Below are positions 16,444-24,985 of a stretch of DNA of 64,000 nt, piece by piece. The stretch's first letter is position 1. The number at the start of each line of letters is the position of its first letter. The notes below the pieces were generated by a model. It was given only the letters and a program-made list of their open reading frames with translations. It searched no databases and was not told the DNA's origin. The translations under genes were made by a program, and so were the position numbers. The DNA lies in assembly GCA_040507035.1 (NCBI GenBank), contig JBEVVR010000014.1, positions 62,001-126,000 on the forward strand, in the 5' to 3' direction. This DNA is from Thiodiazotropha sp040507035. GTDB taxonomy: Bacteria > Pseudomonadota > Gammaproteobacteria > Chromatiales > Chromatiaceae.

Positions 16444-18627
16444 TCAATCAGGCATTGATATCAGTGGCCCGGGTTGTTGCGGTTGGTCTATCTTTGCCTC
16501 CTTGGTAAAGCTGAATTGCAGCGGCGATTGGGTGACAGGCCATTCACCCTTGTGGCTTATCTCAGCCTGATTTCCTTTGAATACGAGATAACTGTACTTT
16601 CCGTAGTGGGGTAGCTTCCTCGCCAGTCGAGCAACGGCGGCGTCGGAAATGCCGACGATCCATGCCAGGGTTTGACCCTTACCCGGGTCTTGCTCGCTCA
16701 AGATGAAACTATGCTGCTTGGTGGCATAGCTGGAACCGCTCAGCTCGATGCGTTCTTGCTGCAGTGAAAAGGGCATGGCCGAGAGCAGTTTTAGCAGCTC
16801 ATCCCGAAAGCGGTTCTCCCGCCCGAGCAGCCAGACGGGACGGTCCTCGGGTAGGCTGTCGAGGTCGCTGTCGAGGAGGATCTCCGCCTCATCGTAGCCA
16901 TCGCTCCATTGCTTGGCCAAGGTTCTGTAGGCTTGCAGCAGTTGCGCATCCGCTGTTGAAGGCAGCAGGATCAGCACCCGCTTGCTACCGAACAGGCGGC
17001 TCAGGGTGGCTGGGGTTTCTGCGGCATCGAGGGTTCTGAACAGATCGAACCAGGGATCGATTAGAAGCCGCACTGGTTTGACAGGCAGTTCAAGCTCGAA
17101 GGGGGTCTTCCGTTGCTTAGCGCTGAGCCTGGTCTGAAGAGGCTCTCCATCGGTTAATTGAACGAGGATCGGCACTTCCAGGATGAAAGGCGCCGAAGTT
17201 TGGCGCTGTTCCAGGGTGCCGCGAATACGGTAGCCCTCTCCATTCTGCTCCAGGGTCAGATCATTGATCGCCAGCCGAGGGGCACCGCTCCTCTCTGTCC
17301 ATTGTCGAAAGATCTCCTCTAGGGTATCTCCGGCGGCCTCCTCAAAGGCCTGTTGCAGCTCTTTGAAGCCTGCGGTTTTGAAGCGGTTCTCCCGGTAGAA
17401 GATCTGCAGGCCTTTGATGAAGTCCCGATCACCGAGGTGGCGGCGCAGCATATGGAAAAACATCAGGCTCTTGTCATAACCGACGGCAGAACTGGCGCTG
17501 CTGTGGCGGGCTCTGAACCGGGTTAGCGGAAAGTCATTTTCCGAGCGTACGAAATCAGCATAACGCTTAAGCGCCGTGCGTCGGTGATTGGCGCCCCTGT
17601 CGCGCTGTTCGGCAAGCAGGTGGTCGGCCAGGTAGCTGGTCAATCCTTCCGACCAGTTGCCCTTCTGATAGTCGATATAGACACTGTTTCCCCACCAGTT
17701 GTGAAGTATCTCATGGGGGTAGGAGGTGTGGAGGATGAAGGGCAGGCGCAACACGCGGGGTCCCAGGAGGGTGAAAGAGGGCATGCCGTATCCACTCTCC
17801 CAGAAGTTCTCCACCAGGGCGAACTTGGCATAGGGGTAGGGGCCGATCAGGGTTTGATAGAGCTTGAGATAGCGTGCAGTGGCCTGCAGGTAGCGCTCCG
17901 CTATGGCCGCATCCTGTTGGCGCAGAAACACCTGCGCCTCGATGCCGTCGGAGGTTTGACGATAGAGCTGGTAGGGGGCGGCTACCAAATAGATATCGTC
18001 CTGGGGTGAGGTCTCGCGCCATTGGACCAGGCTGCGCTCTGCTGTTTTGCGGATATCGGGTCCCTCACCCTGGCTCACCGCCAGCCAGGATCGGGGGAGA
18101 TCGACCTCAAGCTCGAAGCTGACCAGCGCCTCGGCGAAGTAGGGATACCAGCCGGTACTGGCGTCGAGGTAGACGCCCTGTTGCGAGATGGTGCCGGCAA
18201 GACGTTCGCTGATTCGCCCGGGGCTCTCTTTCAGGGTAGTCAATTGGTGCGCAATCTTCCCGCCATATTCCAGGGTGAAATGGTGTTGATCTTCAGGCAT
18301 GCTGATGCGGTATTCGACCAATGGGCTGTCGTTGCCGATGGGACCTATCTCATCCAGTGTGATTGTCGCTGTGGGGCTACGTGGAGAGAGACCTCGATGG
18401 AGCAGAAAGTGGTGGTGTTTCTGTCTCCTTGCCGTCGTCTCCGAGGTCTTGCCTTCTGCGGATGGGGGCAGAGTGATATGGTCCGTCACCCACAGTTGTT
18501 GACTGTCTGGATCCAGTTTGACCTGCAACACATGATGCAGTGGCGAGGTGGCGAAGACTGGTTTGCATAAAAAAGCCAGCCACAGCAGGATGTAACAGAT
18601 CGGTTTTTTTTTGGTCATAAGGCGCAT
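16444..18627 (-). CDS. Exported M1-family (gluzincin) metallopeptidase
   Basis: A 727-residue protein with a signal peptide (CYILLWLAFLCKPVFA). The zinc site is HEILHNWWGN at residues 305-314 with the third ligand Glu in NWSEGLTSYL (residue 327). The spacing from the second His is one residue shorter than in E. coli PepN. NFWESGYGMPSFTLLGP replaces the GxMEN exopeptidase motif. A beta-rich N-terminal domain precedes the catalytic domain, and a C-terminal extension of about 250 residues contains a nucleotide-binding-like stretch (SKRVLILLPSTADAQLL) of unknown role. It is divergent from the ChaN-PDZ gene 27 nt away and followed by the TIGR03790-type gene. Confidence 0.85.
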   Translation of the reverse strand: MRLMTKKKPICYILLWLAFLCKPVFATSPLHHVLQVKLDPDSQQLWVTDHITLPPSAEGKTSETTARRQKHHHFLLHRGLSPRSPTATITLDEIGPIGNDSPLVEYRISMPEDQHHFTLEYGGKIAHQLTTLKESPGRISERLAGTISQQGVYLDASTGWYPYFAEALVSFELEVDLPRSWLAVSQGEGPDIRKTAERSLVQWRETSPQDDIYLVAAPYQLYRQTSDGIEAQVFLRQQDAAIAERYLQATARYLKLYQTLIGPYPYAKFALVENFWESGYGMPSFTLLGPRVLRLPFILHTSYPHEILHNWWGNSVYIDYQKGNWSEGLTSYLADHLLAEQRDRGANHRRTALKRYADFVRSENDFPLTRFRARHSSASSAVGYDKSLMFFHMLRRHLGDRDFIKGLQIFYRENRFKTAGFKELQQAFEEAAGDTLEEIFRQWTERSGAPRLAINDLTLEQNGEGYRIRGTLEQRQTSAPFILEVPILVQLTDGEPLQTRLSAKQRKTPFELELPVKPVRLLIDPWFDLFRTLDAAETPATLSRLFGSKRVLILLPSTADAQLLQAYRTLAKQWSDGYDEAEILLDSDLDSLPEDRPVWLLGRENRFRDELLKLLSAMPFSLQQERIELSGSSYATKQHSFILSEQDPGKGQTLAWIVGISDAAVARLARKLPHYGKYSYLVFKGNQAEISHKGEWPVTQSPLQFSFTKEAKIDQPQQPGPLISMPD

Positions 18628-18654
18628 AGTGAGTCATTCGTATGGGAGAAGTTG

Positions 18655-19770
18655 GTGCTCTATCTATCCTCGTTATTTTTCATATTGGCCTGCATGGTGA
18701 CGGCTGTCCATGGTGATGAGCCCGCGCCAGATCCCGTGATCGACCTCTCCACCATGATCGACGTCTCGAGCTTGATTGAGAAGGTCTCGGACCGTCGCGT
18801 GGTCTTCGTTGGCGAAACACATGACCAATACCAGCATCACCTCAACCAGTTGGCAATCATCAAGGGGCTGCATGCAAAGCATTCAGACCTGGCAATCGGG
18901 CTGGAGTTCTTTTTTCAGCCCTACCAGGCGGTCCTTGATCGCTATATCGCAGGTGAGATCGAAGAGCCCGACCTGATCCGCGAGTCGCAGTACTTCAAAC
19001 GCTGGCGCTTCGATTATCGGCTCTACCGACCTATTTTCCAATATGCCAGGGAGCATGGTATCCCCTTGATTGCACTCAACCTGGAGAGCGAAATTACCAA
19101 GCAGGTGGGAAAGGAGGGTATCGACAGCCTGCCGCAAGCGTTGAAGCAGCGCATACCCGCGGAGATCGATAGGGAGAACGAGGCCTATCACAAGCGGCTG
19201 GAGTCGATATTCAATGCCCATCCCCATAGAGAGGGGAGGAGTTTCGAAAACTTCCTTGATGTACAGCTGTTGTGGGACGAAGGGATGGCCCAACGCGCGG
19301 CGGAGTGGCTGAGACAGAATCCCGACTCCCATCTGGTGATCCTGGCCGGAGTCGGTCATCTGATGTATGGCGACGGCATCCCCAAACGCTTGGCTCGTCG
19401 TGTAGACGCTTCCCAGGTGATCATCCTCAATGCGGATGCCGACTCTGATCTGAGTCAGGATATGGCGGACTATCTGATCCTGGCGGAGAAACGTACACTC
19501 CCGCCTGCGGGAAAACTCGGTGTTTTGCTCGATACCACCGATTCTCCACCCACTATTTCCGGTTTCGTGGAGGGTAGTGGTGCCAAGGAGGCAGGCGTGG
19601 AGGAGAATGACCGGCTGCTCGCCATCGATGAGCAGCCGATCGAGAGCTATGCCGACATTCGAATTGCCCTGATGGATAGGAAGGTTGGGGATAAGGTGGA
19701 ACTGAAAGTGGAGAGGGAGCGCCTGCTTCTTGGTAAGATTGCAGAGACCTTGCAGGTAACCCTGCGCTGA
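18655..19770 (+). CDS. ChaN-like (DUF399) exported protein with C-terminal PDZ domain
   Basis: An N-terminal signal (LYLSSLFFILACMVTAVHG) is followed by a ChaN/DUF399 haem-binding-like domain: VVFVGETHDQYQHHLNQLAII (about residue 48), GLEFFFQPYQ, and VILAGVGHLMYGDGIP. A C-terminal PDZ domain begins GKLGVLLDTTDSPPTISGF and contains EENDRLLAIDEQPI. The start is probably GTG at 18655 with GGGAGA at 18643-18648; a TTG three nt upstream is also possible. ChaN proteins are implicated in iron or haem handling, but no iron genes are nearby. It is divergent from the M1-type peptidase. Confidence 0.8.
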   Translation: MLYLSSLFFILACMVTAVHGDEPAPDPVIDLSTMIDVSSLIEKVSDRRVVFVGETHDQYQHHLNQLAIIKGLHAKHSDLAIGLEFFFQPYQAVLDRYIAGEIEEPDLIRESQYFKRWRFDYRLYRPIFQYAREHGIPLIALNLESEITKQVGKEGIDSLPQALKQRIPAEIDRENEAYHKRLESIFNAHPHREGRSFENFLDVQLLWDEGMAQRAAEWLRQNPDSHLVILAGVGHLMYGDGIPKRLARRVDASQVIILNADADSDLSQDMADYLILAEKRTLPPAGKLGVLLDTTDSPPTISGFVEGSGAKEAGVEENDRLLAIDEQPIESYADIRIALMDRKVGDKVELKVERERLLLGKIAETLQVTLR

Positions 19771-19786
19771 TAACAAACGCCACGCT

Positions 19787-21091
19787 ATGAAACGACCGGA
19801 ACTGCTCTCTCCCGCGGGTACCCTGAAGAATGCCCATTATGCGCTTGCCTATGGTGCCGATGCCGTCTATGCAGGATTGCCGCGCTACAGCCTGCGGGTA
19901 AGAAACAACGATTTCCTCGAGGATAATCTGGCGCTCGGTATCGATCAGGCACACGCCCTGGGACGTCACTTCTACCTTGCCTGCAATGTGATGCCCCACA
20001 ATGCCAAGCTAAGGACCTTCATCAAGGATCTGGAACCGATCGTTGACATGGGGCCGGATGCCTTGATCATGTCCGATCCGGGATTGATCCTGATGGTCAG
20101 GGAGGCTTGGCCGGAGATGCCTATCCACCTCTCGGTACAGGCCAACACGGTAAATGCCGAAGCAGTCCGTTTCTGGCAACACCAGGGTTTGAGTCGGGTG
20201 ATCCTCTCCCGGGAACTCTCCCTGCAAGAGGTGGAAGAGATCAGGCAGGCGGTTCCGGATATGGAGCTGGAAGTATTCATCCATGGCGCGCTCTGTATCG
20301 CCTATTCGGGTCGTTGTCTGCTCTCGGGTTATTTCAACCATCGGGACGCCAATCAGGGTACCTGCACCAACAGCTGCCGCTGGGATTACAAGCTGTCACA
20401 AGAGGTTGAGCCGCCGATGGCCAACAGCGGTCCCGCTGGGGTTGCCCGGCACAAGGAGGCAGACCAGGTCTACACTATCGAAGAGCGGGGCAGGCCCGGT
20501 GAAACCATGCCCATCTTCGAGGATGAGCATGGTACCTACATCATGAACTCCAAGGATCTGCGCGCGGTGGAGCATGTGGCGCAGTTGGTCGCTATCGGGG
20601 TGGATTGCCTGAAGATCGAAGGCCGTACCAAGTCCCACTACTACACTGCCCGTACTACCCAGGTCTACCGCCAGGCGATCGACGATGCGGTGGCGGGTCG
20701 GCCCTTTGAGGTGGGACTCATGGCAGACCTGGAGAGTCTGGCCAACCGGGGCTATACCGACGGTTTCTATCAGCGTCACGAATCCCAGGAGCTGCAGAAC
20801 TACCGCTTCGGCAGCTCGCAGACCGAGCGCCAACAGTTTGTTGGCGAAGTGACGGGTGTCGACAGTGACAGCGGCCTCATCGATCTTGATGTGAAGAACA
20901 AAATCCGTGTCGGTGACCGGCTCGAGTTGATGACCCCTGAAGGAAACCGCAGTTTTGTTCTACAGCGGATGGAGGATCAAAATGGCAATGCCATGCAGGA
21001 GGCACCGGGGGGAGGATACAGGGTTCGTGTTGAACTACCGGTCCGAGAGGTGGAAAACGCTCTGTTGTGCCGCTACCTTGAACAGGCATGA
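19787..21091 (+). CDS. trhP: U32-family tRNA hydroxylation protein TrhP (YegQ-like)
   Basis: Family U32 protein, 434 residues. Characteristic sequences: ELLSPAGTLKNAHYALAYGADAVYAGLP at the N-terminus, VSVQ-type LSVQANTVNAEAVRFW, FIHGALCIAYSGRCLLSGY, the Cys-rich NQGTCTNSCRWDYKL, and ALRAVEH-like KDLRAVEHVAQLVAIGVDCLKIEGR. E. coli YegQ (TrhP, 453 residues) catalyses prephenate-dependent 5-hydroxylation of tRNA wobble uridine. The conserved Cys in GRCLLSGY and CTNSCRW are present. It is 16 nt after the ChaN-PDZ gene. Confidence 0.88.
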   Translation: MKRPELLSPAGTLKNAHYALAYGADAVYAGLPRYSLRVRNNDFLEDNLALGIDQAHALGRHFYLACNVMPHNAKLRTFIKDLEPIVDMGPDALIMSDPGLILMVREAWPEMPIHLSVQANTVNAEAVRFWQHQGLSRVILSRELSLQEVEEIRQAVPDMELEVFIHGALCIAYSGRCLLSGYFNHRDANQGTCTNSCRWDYKLSQEVEPPMANSGPAGVARHKEADQVYTIEERGRPGETMPIFEDEHGTYIMNSKDLRAVEHVAQLVAIGVDCLKIEGRTKSHYYTARTTQVYRQAIDDAVAGRPFEVGLMADLESLANRGYTDGFYQRHESQELQNYRFGSSQTERQQFVGEVTGVDSDSGLIDLDVKNKIRVGDRLELMTPEGNRSFVLQRMEDQNGNAMQEAPGGGYRVRVELPVREVENALLCRYLEQA

Positions 21092-21167
21092 CACCACCGC
21101 GTCAGAGTGCTAGGGCCTGTTAACAGGCACTAAGTTACTCCGTGCCTGAATCTGGAGGTCGGTGGTG
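21092..21167 (+). repeat. Nested palindromes between trhP and the next GNAT gene
   Basis: Outer arms CACCACCG (21092-21099) and CGGTGGTG (21160-21167) enclose a perfect 14-nt palindrome GCCTGTTAACAGGC (21115-21128) that overlaps a second hairpin, CAGGCAC (21124-21130) with GTGCCTG (21142-21148). The GCCTGTTAAC core recurs at 35822-35885 and 36211-36223, and the CAGGCAC...GTGC hairpin recurs at 50871-50897. No T-run follows, so this is a dispersed repeat rather than a standard terminator. Confidence 0.65.
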
Positions 21168-21190
21168 ATGGAAAACCCTTGCTGTTTGTC

Positions 21191-21748
21191 ATGGGATTAG
21201 CATTGGAGACAGAACGGCTGCTGCTGCGCCAGTGGCGCGATGATGATTATGGGGTCTTTGCTGAGATCAATGCTGATCCCAGGGTGATGAAATATTTTCC
21301 GAACCTCTTGTCCCGTGTCGAGAGCGATGAGCTGGCTGATAGATGCCGTGACCTGATTACATCAAGAGGCTGGAGTTTCTGGGCCTTGGAGTTAAAGTGC
21401 AGCGGTAAATTCATCGGTCTTATCGGGCTCAACCAACCCCAGTATCGACTGCCTTGCTCACCCTGTACTGAAATTGGCTGGCGTCTTGCCTTTGAGTATT
21501 GGGGTAAAGGCTATGCCACGGAAGCGGGAACGCGGGCCTTGTGTTTTGCCTTCGATGAATTATTACTGGATGAGGTCGTGGCTTTTACAACGGTCACCAA
21601 TATGTGCTCCAGAGCTGTGATGCGGCGCCTCGGGATGACTAATACCGGTCGTAACTTCAATCATCCGGCAATGATAGCCGATCATCCACTCTCCGAGCAT
21701 GTGTTATATTTGATTTCAAGAAGTAATTGGAATCAGAAAGGCGGTTAG
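21191..21748 (+). CDS. GNAT family acetyltransferase (RimJ/RimL-like)
   Basis: A 185-residue enzyme from ATG 21191 (MGLALETERLLLRQWRDDDY, the RimJ/L-type opening). It has FIGLIGLNQP, EIGWRLAFEYWGKGYATEAG (acetyl-CoA loop GKGYATEA) and VTNMCSRAVMRRLGM at the end. A TTG four codons upstream was not used. It is likely to acetylate a protein N-terminus or small amine; the substrate is unknown. Confidence 0.82.
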   Translation: MGLALETERLLLRQWRDDDYGVFAEINADPRVMKYFPNLLSRVESDELADRCRDLITSRGWSFWALELKCSGKFIGLIGLNQPQYRLPCSPCTEIGWRLAFEYWGKGYATEAGTRALCFAFDELLLDEVVAFTTVTNMCSRAVMRRLGMTNTGRNFNHPAMIADHPLSEHVLYLISRSNWNQKGG

Positions 21749-21752
21749 ATTC

Positions 21753-22142
21753 ATGAGGGTGCCACGCAATAAAGATGAGTGGATGGGGTGGCCGCCGATG
21801 GGAGCAGGAGTTGCTTCAATCCTAGGTATGACAGTGATCGATGCACTCGCGGCATTTCATCACACAATCCTCAGCGTTGAGGGTGAAACCTTACTGATCG
21901 GTTATCTCTTTCCAATCACTTTAGGCATGGGTATAGCGATTCGCCTCGAGGGCAGGGATTGGCTCGGTTTTGCCTGGTTGGGGTTTCTCTTCTATCTCTG
22001 TGGGCTCGGGGTGAAACTCTTCTCCATAGAGGGCATGATGGGGCATGCATATTCGGTACTGATAAGTTGTGCGATTATGTTGGCTGCACAATCGGTGGTG
22101 TTGGTTATCAAGCGCCGGCTGCAGCGCGAGTTTAGCTCTTGA
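21753..22142 (+). CDS. Small integral membrane protein, function unknown
   Basis: 129 residues with a hydrophilic start (MRVPRNKDEWMGWPP) and four hydrophobic segments: GAGVASILGMTVIDALAAF, LLIGYLFPITLGMGIAI, WLGFAWLGFLFYLCGLGV, and YSVLISCAIMLAAQSVVLVI. The C-terminus KRRLQREF is basic and likely cytoplasmic. It starts 4 nt after the GNAT stop, so it may be co-transcribed. I recognise no family; the gene call rests on position, continuous frame and membrane pattern. Confidence 0.55.
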   Translation: MRVPRNKDEWMGWPPMGAGVASILGMTVIDALAAFHHTILSVEGETLLIGYLFPITLGMGIAIRLEGRDWLGFAWLGFLFYLCGLGVKLFSIEGMMGHAYSVLISCAIMLAAQSVVLVIKRRLQREFSS

Positions 22143-22178
22143 TCTTTTTTTTCTTAGCCGAGGCTGAGCGGTTTGTAG

Positions 22179-22232
22179 GGTGCGGCTTGCCGCACCATCT
22201 ATCATGAGTTAAACGGTGCGGTGAACCGCACC
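22179..22232 (+). repeat. Pair of REP-like GGTGCGG hairpins
   Basis: GGTGCGGC-TT-GCCGCACC (22179-22196) and GGTGCGGT-GA-ACCGCACC (22215-22232) are two perfect 8-bp stem loops in close succession upstream of the GFA gene. A third copy is at 56913-56930. Their form resembles bacterial REP/BIME elements found between genes. Confidence 0.7.
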
Positions 22233-22275
22233 CTGCATCTTTGATTCAGAAACCACGACCCAATGAGGATATACA

Positions 22276-22695
22276 ATGCCAGAGAACAGTGTTACCGGTA
22301 GTTGTCTATGTGGTGAAGTCAACTATAAAATCAAAGGCAACCTGGGAATATTTCAATACTGCAACTGTTCCCGCTGCCGAAAATTCACCGGCAGCGCCTT
22401 AGCTGCCAACCTGTTGGTGGCGCCGAATGATTTCGAGTGGCTCAAGGGCGAGGAATCGGTAGGTCGATATGAACTGCAAGAGGCCAAACACTTCGCCACC
22501 TGCTTTTGCAAAAAGTGCGGCTCCTCCCTGCCCTGGCTGGCACAGAGCGGCAGGGCGGTGATAGTACCGGCGGGCACCCTCGACGAGGATCCGCAAATCA
22601 GACCGATGCAGAATATCTATTGCGCCTCCAGAGCGGTGTGGTACCGGGACCCTGTAGAGCTGCCGGCCTACGATGAACTGCCGATCAAAAAATAG
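22276..22695 (+). CDS. GFA-domain (CENP-V/GFA-like) zinc protein
   Basis: 139 residues with the complete GFA Cys pattern: CLCGEVNY, YCNCSRCRKFTGSALAANL and CFCKKCGSSLPWL. GFA-fold proteins bind zinc and are named after glutathione-dependent formaldehyde-activating enzyme; that activity is doubtful for most members. GAGG lies just before the ATG. The last approximately 210 nt are repeated, in diverged form, at 23379-23606 (see that entry). Confidence 0.85.
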   Translation: MPENSVTGSCLCGEVNYKIKGNLGIFQYCNCSRCRKFTGSALAANLLVAPNDFEWLKGEESVGRYELQEAKHFATCFCKKCGSSLPWLAQSGRAVIVPAGTLDEDPQIRPMQNIYCASRAVWYRDPVELPAYDELPIKK

Positions 22696-22786
22696 ATATT
22701 GCGCATGATTGTCTCTTCCTATCCTCGGCACTTACTTTGTATATGGTTATACTCGTTCGGACAGCGGATTGTCATCGGGTGGAAGC

Positions 22787-23278
22787 TTATTCGGGATAAT
22801 ATTTTATAAAGTAGCAGGAATATGGGGATTCGGCACCCGGTTCATTCTGGGAGGCATTTGGGTAAATAGCCTCGGCCGTGGGTGAAACATCGAAAATTAA
22901 TAATTCGTTAATGTCATCCTGATGAAGATCGATCGAGGTACCCGCAGCGTTAAAACCCAATTCATTACCTTCTGCATCATATAATGTACCGCCTAGACTA
23001 ATCCCCCAAGGATCGTGATTTGTACAAGATATAGTTAACGTATATGCGCTATCAAAAGCCGATATTGAGTACTTATGGATACCACTTGGGTCTGAAAATA
23101 TACCGGCACACCTGTAGATTTCACCATATTCCCAGTCGAGATGGGTTCTTTCGCAGAGTTCGACTTCCTGGCATGCGCTAAGAACAAACATTGATAAAAC
23201 GGGTAAAAGCGGCTTGCTAAGGGAACTAATCGTAAATTTGCAAGGAACATATGTTTTTTCTTCACGAAATAAAATCAT
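22787..23278 (-). CDS. Putative lipoprotein of unknown function
   Basis: 163 residues. The N-terminal hydrophobic region LLPVLSMFVLSACQ ends in a possible lipobox (LSAC), though the n-region is unusually long for a lipoprotein signal. The mature part is acidic and Cys/Tyr-containing (ELCERTHLDWEYGEIYRC) without a recognisable domain. By eye it is more AT-rich than its neighbours and lies between the GFA gene and a duplicated GFA fragment, suggesting acquired DNA. Confidence 0.5.
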   Translation of the reverse strand: MILFREEKTYVPCKFTISSLSKPLLPVLSMFVLSACQEVELCERTHLDWEYGEIYRCAGIFSDPSGIHKYSISAFDSAYTLTISCTNHDPWGISLGGTLYDAEGNELGFNAAGTSIDLHQDDINELLIFDVSPTAEAIYPNASQNEPGAESPYSCYFIKYYPE

Positions 23279-23378
23279 TGTGAACCTCTCAAATATGAGT
23301 TAACAAAAACTTGAGTTAATCTTGATATTGGTGGGAAAAAAGAGAAGTGAAATACTAAAGTTAAATATGTGAAATATT

Positions 23379-23606
23379 TACATTGAACGAGAAACCAAAC
23401 ACTTCGCCGCCTGCTTTTGCAAAAAGTGCGGCTCCTCCCTGCCCTGGTTGGCACAGAGCGGCAGGGCGGTGATAGTACCGGCGGGCACCCTCGACGAGGA
23501 TCCGCAAATCAGACCGATGCAGAATATCTATTGCGCCTCCAGAGCGGTGTGGTACCAGGCTCCTGCCGAGCTGCCGTCCTACGATGAACTACCGGTGAAA
23601 AAGTGA
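23379..23606 (+). pseudogene. 3' fragment of a second GFA-domain gene
   Basis: In-frame sequence (YIERETKHFAAC... to LPVKK stop) aligns with the last about 75 codons of the intact GFA gene at 22276-22695. Hand alignment over roughly 212 nt gives about 16 mismatches, only one of them in the central about 140 nt, with the rest at both ends. The 5' half of the gene and any start codon are absent; upstream is unrelated AT-rich DNA. The uneven divergence suggests an old paralogue partly homogenised by gene conversion, or a duplication with selection on part of it. Confidence 0.8.
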
Positions 23607-23626
23607 AAAAAGCAGAAAGAGAAAAA

Positions 23627-23853
23627 GTCCGCAAATGAACGCTAATAAACGCAAATTTAGTGTTTTAATCCGGCTTTAGACATTGACCATGTCGCCTTTG
23701 TAGGGTTACACAGCCTGCTAGAGCCAATCCTGTTACTTTTTACTACACCATCCTCAGAGATGAACAAATGCTACAGTCGTGACAGTTACTCAGGAATTGT
23801 TGACAAATATAGGGATTTCTTCATTTCGCGTTTATTTGCGTTCATTTGCGGAC
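23627..23853. repeat. Long inverted repeat with CGCAAATGAACGC arms
   Basis: Left arm 23627-23652 (GTCCGCAAATGAACGC...) and right arm 23828-23853 are reverse complements with one mismatch in 26. The 175 nt between hold no gene I can recognise. A related copy lies at 14306-14335. The right arm ends close to the stop of the NAD-synthetase-like gene. The arrangement is like a small non-autonomous element or a REP-type pair; no transposase is visible. Confidence 0.65.
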
Positions 23854-23869
23854 TGATTTTATCTTCAAT

Positions 23870-24865
23870 TTACAATCCCAACTCAGGCATGGCTTCGATC
23901 AGGTAGGGTTTGGCATGCAGGTAGTGGGTGGTCTTGCGCTTGTTGTCGATGTCCTGGAGGACGAACTTCGCCTGCTCCTCGGAGATGCCGAGCATCTCCG
24001 CCAACTCGTTCGCCGATGCGCCTACATTGCGTGCCCAGAGTGCCTTGTCCATCTCCTGATAGGGTAGCGCGAAGTAGAATTCGTCCTGGCCCTGGGGGAG
24101 GCTGTAGGTGTCGGTGGTGGGGGTGGCATTACATATCGAATCAGGTAGTCCAAGATGTTTCGCCAGGGCGTAGACCTGGGTCTTGTATAGATGGGCGATC
24201 GGTTTCAGGTCCGCGGATCCGTCACCGTTCTTGACAAAAAATCCCTGGTCGTACTCGAGTCGGTTGGGGGTGCCGATAACGGCATAGTTCAGGCGATCCG
24301 CGTGATAATACTCAATGGTTTTGCGAATCCGCTGCTTGTAGTTGGTGGCGGCTACAATCTGCAGGTACTCCCTGAGGTCGAGGCGCTTTTCATGCTGCTG
24401 CCCCTGGGGGTTCTGAACCACAAGCATGAAGTGGTTGACCTGGCCGTCGAGACCGCCCTTGATGACGATCTTGTTCTTCCAGCCCTCGCCATATTCGGGG
24501 AAGGTTTTGACAATCGCCTCATCCCGGGCCTGGTAGCAACCGATGGCCTCGAGGGTTGCGGCGATATTGTGCGTGGCGTGCTCGACTCCCAGGTGCTCGA
24601 TCAGTTGACTACCGCGGGATTGGGTATCCTCAGCCGAGTCGACTTCGGGCAGTTGCAGGAAAAAGGCCTTTTTCGCTCCGAATGCCTTGACTGCCAGGGC
24701 TGCCGATACCGAACTGTCGATACCGCCTGAAACAGCTACCACGACACCGCGCCGACGTAGCTTACTGCGCATGACTTCGCGCATGGTTTCACAGATTCTT
24801 TCGACCTCTTTATCACGGTCGAAATTGATCACTTCAGCTTCGTACCGTTCTGCTAATGCTTGCAT
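23870..24865 (-). CDS. nadE: NAD+ synthetase-like PP-loop enzyme
   Basis: 331 residues. The N-type ATP-pyrophosphatase loop VAVSGGIDSSVSAALAV is near residue 43. NadE-family signatures include VIGTPNRLEYDQGFFVKNGDGSADLKPI and LYKTQVYALAKHLGLP. It lacks a nitrilase (glutaminase) domain, so it would use ammonia or nitrogen from a partner. It is longer than stand-alone ammonia-dependent NadE (about 275) owing to internal segments. Start ATG 24865 with CCGGAG upstream. It is the last gene after the AMP ligase and ACP, so besides NAD synthesis it might have a pathway-specific amidation role; this is inference. Confidence 0.82.
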   Translation of the reverse strand: MQALAERYEAEVINFDRDKEVERICETMREVMRSKLRRRGVVVAVSGGIDSSVSAALAVKAFGAKKAFFLQLPEVDSAEDTQSRGSQLIEHLGVEHATHNIAATLEAIGCYQARDEAIVKTFPEYGEGWKNKIVIKGGLDGQVNHFMLVVQNPQGQQHEKRLDLREYLQIVAATNYKQRIRKTIEYYHADRLNYAVIGTPNRLEYDQGFFVKNGDGSADLKPIAHLYKTQVYALAKHLGLPDSICNATPTTDTYSLPQGQDEFYFALPYQEMDKALWARNVGASANELAEMLGISEEQAKFVLQDIDNKRKTTHYLHAKPYLIEAMPELGL

Positions 24866-24985
24866 TCGTTATTCTCCGGATTTAATTCTGCTTGGTTTTG
24901 AATCGATTTGTAGTCCCCGGAAGGGATTGCACCAGTATCTTCCTGTTCCCACTTTGCCATCCTCTTTCGGCATGGCTTAATGCCC

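Noticed and set aside
18883..19776. A 297-codon frame antisense to the ChaN-PDZ gene
   Set aside because: The sense strand has clear ChaN and PDZ motifs; the antisense frame has none.
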